Origin: Isochrysis galbana
Taxonomy: Eukaryota; Haptophyta; Isochrysidales; Isochrysidaceae
Direction: 5' to 3'
Assembly (NCBI GenBank): GCA_018136815.1
Contig: CM030932.1
Location: 9,829,124 to 9,893,123 of the forward strand
DNA length: 64,000 nucleotides
Made by a program: the position numbers and the translations under genes
In this document: positions 57,034-64,000 of the stretch, in pieces
Layout: each line of letters starts with the position of its first letter
How positions within the stretch are numbered: position 1 is the first letter of the stretch
The notes under the pieces: generated by a model
Seen by the model: the letters and a program-made list of their open reading frames with translations, nothing else
What the model was told of the DNA's origin: nothing
Database searches by the model: none

Positions 57034-58719
57034 AGGTCGCGTTCCGTCGAAAGAGGACCACGCGGACGCCGATGATGCGTTACGGTGTTATACCGTGGTA
57101 GCTGTTCAACATCCCAATCATCGCTCTTCATGTCAAATATTATGTGCATCACGGGAGAGGCAGCGGAGAGACGGAGAGAGGCAGCGGCAAGACAGGGGAA
57201 AAAAAAGATATGAAGGTTCAGGGCTACACACCTATCGCTAGTCAGGTATATTCAAAAAAAAATCTTCTTAAAAATTCCCGCTACATGTGCGGCGTGAGGC
57301 AGCTTGCTAGTGTACCTCCCTACTACCCAACCTTAACCCTTAACAACCCCCTTCCCCTTCCCCAGTTCCCTCTTTGGCGCGCGCCGACCGCTCCCACCTC
57401 CCAGCTCCCAGCCCCCCGCCATCATGACGCCCCACCGGGGCCGCCCCAACCAAGCCGCCGGAGCCGAAGCCGAAGCGCTCACAGGCCGCTGCCCCTCCCG
57501 ACCAAGACGTCGACATGGCCCCGCTGCCCTCTCCTCCCTTGCAGCCACAGAGGCAGGGAACAGGCAAAGTCCTCTTCCATGCAGAACAACAGAGCCCCAG
57601 AGTCAGGCTCTGGCGCCCAGCGCCGCCGCCTTGCCACCCCCTCAAGGACTCCCCATGGGGTGTGTGTGGCAGCTCTGCTGCCACCCCCATGGAGGCAACT
57701 CCTACCATCAGTGCACCCCTCGCTCGGGGGCGGGCACTTCACACAACAATCTCTCATGGGGGCCTTTACGGCCGCCCAACAATGTAAATAAAAGCCAACA
57801 ACCAAATGTCCTATACGCGCAAGCGGCTGGCCCCAAAAGCAAACAACCAACAGAGACACAACCAGCCATGCTTCCCCCCACCCAACAGCCCCCACCACCC
57901 TCGCGCAAACGCGCGGACCCTCAGTCGGACCCGAAGGCGACACCTCAACCCACTCGGGAGGGTGTCAGGCAGGCAGCAGCAACCGCGTCCAAAAATTCTC
58001 CGAAATTGCTCATTGGGTGCTCTTCCAGGGGTAAAATTGCTCGGTAGTTGCTCGTTGTTGCTCAATGTTGCCTGCGGCCCCTGAAGTTGCTCGTGAGTTG
58101 CTCGCACGCTCAAACACCCCAAAGTTGCTGCTGGGAAAGTTGCCGGCAACTCTTGTTAGGCCCTATAGACCTATAGGGGTCGGCCTCCGATATTCGTGTA
58201 TAGCCCAGTCCCTCGATTCGATTTAGTATTTAGTGTCTCTGGCTAAAATCGCAAGAACAAGAAAATCGCCGGGCCCCATCGCACATCGCACATCGCGTCC
58301 AGGTGCCCACGACGTGCGCACCTGACGATAGTTTCCAGATGCATGCACGGCGTTGTCTCCCCCCGCGAGCGTGCAAGATTAAGGCTCGACGTGCGCATCA
58401 GATGAAAGTTCCGGACTCACGCATGGCATGGCGCCCCAAGCGCATCAGTAGAATAAAACCTGAACTGATTCTTAATAAAGATATGGATAAAAAGAGACGG
58501 AACGCGACCAAAATTGGGTCCTTGGCCCTCTAGGGCCACGTTGTGTAGGTCAAGGATCAAGGGCAGCCCTCAGATATTATTGCATTTTACACCCGCATTC
58601 CGTTAGGGCGCAATCGTTTTTTTGGCATAGCTTGAAGGGTAAAAACATTAGCATATCGAAGTAGAAAAGCACACGATGACCTATTAAAAATCTGGTCCTC
58701 TTTCGACGGAACGTGACTT
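57034..58719. mobile_element. Candidate 1.7-kb element with AGGTCGCGTTCCGTCG ends
   Basis: AGGTCGCGTTCCGTCGAAAG at 57034 is matched inverted by CTTTCGACGGAACGTGACTT ending at 58719, and the flanking AGGACCA/TGGTCCT also pair. Inside are the repeat inverse to 42905-43035, a 200-residue Pro-rich ORF (57424-58047, low confidence), a cluster of GTTGCTC words at 58007-58110 and an internal copy of the motif at 58494. It could also be two nested insertions. Confidence 0.55.
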
Positions 58720-59115
58720 GTCGCCAACCCTCTAGCTAGTACTAGTACATGCTCTAAAATGCCATCACCATCCATCGTTGCGTCATGCGACGCCTTGGAC
58801 CTCAAAGAGCGCCGCACCGCAGCTTTCCCACTGCCTCTCGACGGATGTGTACGTCGGGGCGTACGGATCAGGACGGAGAAGTCCAATCAGCCACCGTCGC
58901 AAGGTCCGGCCACCGTAGTTGCATCGTGTGCAGCTGCCAAAGCGGGGCACTGGAGGGGTCCTTTGCGCGAAAGTTGACCGGTGGCTGCATCCGGTGAAAG
59001 AAGCTGCGGGGGCGGCGACTGGGCTGCTTGCCTGCTTGTCAGGGGTGTGCCCGGGGCTCTCCACAAGCCCCCCTACGAAACGGGCAGTGTCGACCTCAAG
59101 CCGCAGCCGGTCATG

Positions 59116-61428
59116 TCACTCCAGATCGTCAAAGTCGTCGTCCTCCATTGCAGCATGTTTTTCCGGCGCAGCGAGGGCAAGTACATTCGGCGCGACCGCG
59201 CGTGTGAGGAATTCGCGCGCCTCGCGCGCCGTCACGGAAGAAGCCTCCGTCTCATCACAGGAGATCTTCCCTTTCGATAGATCAGCGTCGGTTGTGAGCA
59301 CGCGCCAGAAGCTCTCGCGCGCGTGCGATGCGCTGCCCACGGCTGGCATCCACAGGTCGCGCAACCGCTCTAGGAAGGTATTGTACAGCTGCGGCTTGGC
59401 TTGCTGGACACAGGCCCTCCTGAGTTCGCGTAGACATCGGTAGGCCTTGAGCCCCGCCGCGTCGTCCGGCCGCGCCGCCTGCGCCATCAGGTCGATAGTC
59501 ACCTGTTCCATCTGCGCGACGGCCTCAAGCATCCGGCTGTCGTCCGCATCCTGCAACATCCTCCAGAACGTCTCGACGGGCCGGCCCGAGTCGACGCGCA
59601 ATGAGCCGCTGCCGTTCACCAATCCCGACACCTCGAGCGACGGTAGTGCCGGGACTGAGCTGGAGGATGACTCAGAGGTGTCTAGCCGCCTCTGCTGTCC
59701 TGTGGGGGCACCGTCTTCCACGCCAATCTCCTTCCACGCGCGCTTGCCCGAGTGCTTGAGCATCGGGCCCACCGGGCATGCGTCTGCAAAGGCGGCGAGC
59801 GCAGGCCGGGCGGTAGCGAAGAGGTCGTCGTCAGGCTGAAGCGGCGCTACCGTCTTGCCCTTCGACGGCGGAGCCGGCTCGCTCGGGTGGAGGAGCCCGT
59901 GCTTGAGAATCTCGTAGTAGCGTTGGTGCGCTGGATTGTGGATGTCCTTCGGCCGACGGAGGATCGCGCGCGCCTCAGGCGGCATCTCGCAGATTCGGAG
60001 GTCGTGCTGGTCGGGCAGCGCGGACGAGCAGGCACGGCGGTGAGCTTCGGCATCGAGGTCTAGTGCATCAACTAGCGCCTCCGCCGCTGTGCGCTGCGCC
60101 TCGTTCGGCGGCTCGTGCTTGGGTGGCGGCCAGAGCAACGACTTGACCTCCTCGCGGAACGGCAGCTGGTTCAGGTAAAGGCACTTGATACCAGGGAGAA
60201 GCAGTGCGAGGCGGGGCGCCGCCTTGGCCTTGGGAGCGTACCTAGCGATGGCACCCACTCCAGCGTCTTCCATCGCGATGCACAGTGCGCTGATCGCCTG
60301 GTGCGCGCCCAGCGTTGTGTCGTCGCCGACAACAACGTCGGTTGTTGTGAGAAAGAAGTGGCGAGGCACCGCCGACTGTGGCACGAAGCCATGCAGCTCG
60401 AAGCACTTTTCGGCGACACCGTACTTCATACTCTCCTCAATCGAAGCGGAGAGCGGGATCAGGTCGCGCCCGTACCGGCAAGCCGAGATGCGATCCTCAG
60501 GCGGCACGTCTGCATTGCGGTCATCCGGCTGGAAGAATCGCTTCTCCTCAAAGTAGCCGCTGCGGGCCGGCGCACCACTGTCGTTGGCGCCGGTCTCGGC
60601 GTCGCAGGCGACCGCCTCCTTGGAGACGAAGTTGAACTTAACAGGTGCGCCCGATGTGCTCGCCACCTTCTTGAACACGCGCACCGGAAGATGCGCGCCC
60701 GCGATGTTGAGGCCGCCGCGGTAGGACACAGTAGCACGCGTCCGCTTGATGAAGGGCTCACTCCATTTTGCGCGGAGCTCCTCCCAGGTGCACACACTGA
60801 AGAGCTGCCGCTGGACACCCCGTTCGCGAGCGAGCGAGCGCATGCGCTCACCGAGCGCGCTGAGCGTAGCCCAGACTGCCGCAGTCGTCTGCAATTCTGG
60901 CTGGACGTCGCGGCCCGAATCAGCTGCAGCACGCACTGTGCTCATGGCACCCAGTGTCACAATCTCGAGCCGCATCTCGGTCTCGACAAGCTGCGACACG
61001 ATCTGTCCCATCTGGTCTTCATCGAGCTCAGCCGACACACACTCGCCGTCCGTCACCAACATGATCCGCTTCCCAAACTTGAGCTTCCGAACATAGGAAG
61101 CGAGAGCGTCGGAAGCGACCACCAGAGCGTCGACAGCGTCCGCGCCCTCTCCACCCTGTCCTTCGATGTTGCATACCTGCCTGATGCGCTTCTCTCCGAC
61201 GGGTCCGATGTCCCCCTCGATGGTGATGTTGTCGTACCCGCCCATCGACTCGTGGCACTTGTTGCAGGTGGAGAGAGAGTTGAAGAGAGAGAGTCCAAAG
61301 ACATCGGAGCGAGAGTGGAGAGCCAGATCGGTCAGGTGCGAGGCCAGAGCGGCGCGGAGTGAGGGAAGGTGGGCGGACATCGTGGGAGAGACGTCGAGGG
61401 TGAGGAAGAGCGCCTCCTTGGACGCCAT
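59116..61428 (-). CDS. XRCC5: Ku80 (XRCC5) DNA end-binding protein
   Basis: One exon encodes 770 residues, the full length for Ku80. Residues about 6-215 form the N-terminal von Willebrand-type domain (FLTLDVSPTM, VTDGECVSAELDED). The Ku beta-barrel follows (about 230-500), including ACRYGRDLIPLSASIEE, CFELHGFVPQSAVPRHFF and LYLNQLPFREEVKSLLWPP. The C-terminal helical domain (about 620-700) is typical of the DNA-PKcs-binding region, followed by SSVTAREAREFL and a tail EDDDFDDLE. Ku70/Ku80 bind double-strand breaks for end joining and help at telomeres. The acidic C-terminal tail resembles the vertebrate PIKK-contact motif. Its coding-strand upstream tract is CT-rich. It is divergent from the zinc-finger gene. 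Confidence 0.93.
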   Translation of the reverse strand: MASKEALFLTLDVSPTMSAHLPSLRAALASHLTDLALHSRSDVFGLSLFNSLSTCNKCHESMGGYDNITIEGDIGPVGEKRIRQVCNIEGQGGEGADAVDALVVASDALASYVRKLKFGKRIMLVTDGECVSAELDEDQMGQIVSQLVETEMRLEIVTLGAMSTVRAAADSGRDVQPELQTTAAVWATLSALGERMRSLARERGVQRQLFSVCTWEELRAKWSEPFIKRTRATVSYRGGLNIAGAHLPVRVFKKVASTSGAPVKFNFVSKEAVACDAETGANDSGAPARSGYFEEKRFFQPDDRNADVPPEDRISACRYGRDLIPLSASIEESMKYGVAEKCFELHGFVPQSAVPRHFFLTTTDVVVGDDTTLGAHQAISALCIAMEDAGVGAIARYAPKAKAAPRLALLLPGIKCLYLNQLPFREEVKSLLWPPPKHEPPNEAQRTAAEALVDALDLDAEAHRRACSSALPDQHDLRICEMPPEARAILRRPKDIHNPAHQRYYEILKHGLLHPSEPAPPSKGKTVAPLQPDDDLFATARPALAAFADACPVGPMLKHSGKRAWKEIGVEDGAPTGQQRRLDTSESSSSSVPALPSLEVSGLVNGSGSLRVDSGRPVETFWRMLQDADDSRMLEAVAQMEQVTIDLMAQAARPDDAAGLKAYRCLRELRRACVQQAKPQLYNTFLERLRDLWMPAVGSASHARESFWRVLTTDADLSKGKISCDETEASSVTAREAREFLTRAVAPNVLALAAPEKHAAMEDDDFDDLE

Positions 61429-61971
61429 TGGGGGAGAGGGGGGGGCGGGGGGAGAGGAGAGAGAGGAGGGAGTAGAGAGAGGAGAGAGGGAAGGGGGAGA
61501 GAGCGGGGATAGGAAAGAGAGGGCTCGAGGGGAGTATGAATCAAAGTATTTTAGTATCTGGTGAGTTTATTCTGCTATTCTCTTTGATGAGCGGGCACAC
61601 CACAAGAAGATTTCCCGAGGAGGGGAAGAGAGAGAGCGCCTCGTAGAGGGAGGGAGGAAAGGGAGAAAGGGGGGGAGAGAGAAGAGAGCGGTGGGGAGGG
61701 AGAGAGAAAAAAAAGGGGAGGGAAGGGGAGGAAGAAGCGGAACAAGAACCTGTTATCAGCCTGGTACGTTTGACTGAGAGTCTGGATAGGGGAGACTCGT
61801 ACTCTCATAGTAATTGGTGAGTTCTCTCAAGTGTTGGGGGGGGCTCGTTTTGGCGGGAAGAGCGTCCCTCCCCCCCCCCCCCCCGCCCCCCCCCGCGGCA
61901 GCCTATACATACAAAACTCTGTCCTCTCTGCCTCTCCCTCTCCCCTCTCTCGGCACCCTCGTCTTCCTCTC

Positions 61972-62033
<62 letters not shown>

Positions 62034-62159
62034 CTTCTCTTTTCTCTCTCCCCCCCCCTTTCCTGTTTCTCTGAGAGAGAGAGAGAGAGAGAGAGAGCGG
62101 AGAGAGAGAGGGAGAGCGCCGTCTCTGCGCCCGCCCCCCACCCCACGTCCACCCCCGGA
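61429..62159. promoter_or_regulatory. Shared divergent region of Ku80 and zinc-finger genes
   Basis: About 730 bases separate two divergent starts. It contains GA tracts near Ku80 (61440-61540, 61630-61740), poly-C (61868-61890), (CT)n at 61968-62030 and, after a C run, (GA)n at 62071-62095; the last two are inverted to each other and could form a hairpin. Promoter function is inferred from position only. Confidence 0.5.
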
Positions 62160-63272
62160 ATGAATTCCCCGTACGATCCCCGCCTCGACGAGTGGCACGA
62201 GGAGGAGGAGGCTGAGTTTGATGCCGAGGGAGAGGCCGCACTCGATGAGATTGAGAGAGAGGAGACTCGGGCACAGGCAAGCAAGCTCAGAGCGGATCAC
62301 CACGCGCGCCCAGAGCAGCAAGGAGACGCTCCGCCCGTGCGCGAGGCCCCGCTCCATCAGCGCGAGCGCCAGCAGGCGCGCCCGCCTAAGCGGAGCCGGA
62401 CGGACGAGCTGCATAGCCGGGGCACGCCAAAGACAACATACCAGCCGACGTATGCCGGCGGGCTCAGCCGGCTCAGCGGACATACAAGCTACAGTGGTGG
62501 GCGGATCGCAGCCGACATCGACATGCGCGAGGAGCAGGAGATTGCTAGGATCGAGGCGGGACTTCCTCAGCCGCCACCAGAGACAATTGATCTGACGGGG
62601 AGCGACAGGCCCATGGGGCATCAAAGCGCAATGGGCGAGCACCGCAGTGGGACCGGTACGCGAGCCGAACCGCCTTCAAGGATGTGCCCACGATGCACAG
62701 GCGGACTGATGGACATTAAGGAGTCGCGCACCGCGCGCAACCCAGGACGCATGTTCTACAAATGCAACGGCTGCTCCAATTTCGAGTGGTGCGACGAGGT
62801 GAGCATGGCCATCGAGTCAGGGTCCCGCAAAAGCAACTTTGATAGTGCGTTTGGCCTCGTCGGAGTGACGCACACTACGACCGATCTGAGCAACGATGTC
62901 AACGTCTGCTTCAAGTGCAAGCAGCCGGGACACTGGTCCCGAAATTGCCCGAACAACTCGGCCGGCTCAGGTAGCTACGGCGGCGATAGGCTTGTCTCAG
63001 GGGTAGGTGGTCCCAGCAACGCTGGTGGTGCAAGTGCGGCATCTGCCTCGACGACATGCTTCAAGTGCAAAGGCACGGGCCATTGGGCCCGCGACTGCCC
63101 TCATGGGGACGGCGGCGCCAGTGTGTATGCCGCCGGTCGTAACTCCACTGGCAGCAGCAATTCCAGGGAATGCTTCAAGTGTGGCTTGCTTGGCCATTGG
63201 TCCAGCCGGTGCCCGAACGTGTCAACTTCGTCACGAGGCGGCGTCTCGTTTGCAGGCCCACGCCGCTTCTGA
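62160..63272 (+). CDS. GRF and CCHC zinc-finger protein
   Basis: One exon encodes 370 residues. The first 170 are polar, with an Arg/Lys-rich patch (RPPKRSRTDELHS). Residues about 178-217 form a GRF finger (CPRCTGGLMDIKESR, then FYKCNGCSNFEWC), as in topoisomerase 3, NEIL3 and APE2 proteins, which use it to bind single-stranded DNA. Three CCHC knuckles follow (CFKCKQPGHWSRNC, CFKCKGTGHWARDC, CFKCGLLGHWSSRC), separated by Gly/Ser linkers. It ends with RGGVSFAGPRRF. A nucleic-acid-binding role in replication, repair or RNA metabolism is likely. The architecture is like the C-terminal tail of plant topoisomerase 3-alpha, here without the topoisomerase domain. Confidence 0.9.
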   Translation: MNSPYDPRLDEWHEEEEAEFDAEGEAALDEIEREETRAQASKLRADHHARPEQQGDAPPVREAPLHQRERQQARPPKRSRTDELHSRGTPKTTYQPTYAGGLSRLSGHTSYSGGRIAADIDMREEQEIARIEAGLPQPPPETIDLTGSDRPMGHQSAMGEHRSGTGTRAEPPSRMCPRCTGGLMDIKESRTARNPGRMFYKCNGCSNFEWCDEVSMAIESGSRKSNFDSAFGLVGVTHTTTDLSNDVNVCFKCKQPGHWSRNCPNNSAGSGSYGGDRLVSGVGGPSNAGGASAASASTTCFKCKGTGHWARDCPHGDGGASVYAAGRNSTGSSNSRECFKCGLLGHWSSRCPNVSTSSRGGVSFAGPRRF

Positions 63273-64000
63273 ACGCTTATGTGGACGCCATGCGATTCCG
63301 GCTCAATGGTGACCCTTGCTCCACGCACACACCACCCCCTCGCCCGTGAAGCGCGGCGTTTCCTTCAAGCATCACGTTTCACACCTTGCTCTGCGCGACT
63401 AGCTTTGTCATCGTTGGCCCACGGGCTTGAATAGTTGGTGTCGGTATGAAACAAAGCCCAAGGTGAGAGGAGTTTGAATCAAACGCCTTGAGGGCCGTGG
63501 GACGGGGCCGCGCACTGTTAGCTAGCACCGTGGGCGCTTCCATAGAGACGCATTTGTAGCCCGTACCCGTGGCAGTAGTTGTTGTGCATTCATCAAACGA
63601 GTTCATCGATCCAACAAACTGGCTAAATGAAAGCACATCTTGGCACTAGCTGCAAATGCGCATATGGGAGGTCGCCGAACGGTAGAGGAGCGGTGAGTGA
63701 GGAGGAGGAGGACTGGGCTTGGAAGCTGCAACCTCCAGCGTGCATCGGTCGTCGGTACGGCCTATATCGGGCAGTAGCCGTCGCCGAATACCGATTGATG
63801 AATGAAGAATGAAAGCAAGCCGCCATAAGGGCTTGAGAGTGAAGGCTCAAAAACCACGACGGTTCTCTTCTTGTGGAACGTGCGCTGCGAAGAGTGAAAA
63901 AAAACACATCTGAAGACCACGCACTCACGGTACCGACTCACGCCACCGCCTATACTTATACCCAGAACACTCACTCCCTTCACATTACACACTACACACT
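63273..64000. other. 3' flank, no gene supported
   Basis: Short ORFs on both strands show no recognisable domain. Nothing else is seen except ordinary intergenic sequence. Confidence 0.5.

Noticed and set aside
57424-58047. 207-codon Pro/Ala-rich ORF as a Gag
   Set aside because: Two other frames look equally plausible, and there is no conserved Gag core or Cys/His motif.
60115-61362. 415-codon plus-strand ORF
   Set aside because: It is the antisense of Ku80, whose minus-strand domains are unambiguous.

Overview
The window is nuclear DNA of a GC-rich eukaryotic microalga or related protist. The supporting signs are spliced genes with GT-AG introns of about 50-800 bases in consistent phase, eukaryote-only families (ARL2-type GTPase, Ku80, NACHT-ankyrin protein, heptahelical receptor), a likely plastid-targeted aldo/keto reductase with a bipartite-looking presequence, and large amounts of CT/GA microsatellite and transposon debris. 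A haptophyte or similar secondary-plastid alga would fit, but I cannot fix the lineage from sequence alone. Bases 1-85 are an assembly gap.

Layout. 86-7.3 kb is a minus-strand retroelement: a frameshifted Gag, then a 1088-residue protein rich in Ser-Glu repeats that carries a cytosine-methyltransferase-like domain. 8.7-9.5 kb is a three-exon ARL2 GTPase. 10.8-12.7 kb holds a second, intact Gag homologous to the first. 13.5-15.2 kb is a four-exon aldo/keto reductase. 15.2-24.4 kb is mobile: a truncated hAT transposase, a complete 2,571-bp hAT element inserted in a GA microsatellite, arrays of a GATAGCTATC palindrome, and a 760-bp AT-rich island. 24.5-28.8 kb is an NLR-like TIR-like/NACHT/ankyrin gene with one in-frame stop. 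29.2-31.6 kb has an acidic protein ORF, hairpins and retroelement relics. 32.9-34.3 kb is a two-exon receptor-like membrane protein. 36.3-39.7 kb is a five-exon fusion of TPR and metallophosphoesterase domains. 40-45 kb has a MITE, an inverted RNase H/integrase junction and repeats. 45.8-47.4 kb is a nucleotide-sugar 4,6-dehydratase and 48.2-49.8 kb a five-exon EF-hand protein. 50-52.7 kb is repeats and a short inverted-repeat element. 52.7-53.6 kb is a SAP/HAD-like protein, 55.1-56.5 kb a polytopic membrane protein, 57.0-58.7 kb a candidate transposon, 59.1-61.4 kb Ku80, and 62.2-63.3 kb a GRF/CCHC zinc-finger protein.

The host genes show no operon-like or pathway logic; they are single housekeeping or regulatory genes separated by repeats. 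Almost every start is preceded by a long polypyrimidine or polypurine tract. Ku80 and the zinc-finger gene are divergent and share about 730 bases. The most noteworthy items are the NLR-like gene, the methyltransferase-bearing retroelement, a dispersed element terminus (AAGTCGCGTTCCGTC) that sits exactly at three sequence breakpoints, and the palindromic GATAGCTATC arrays.
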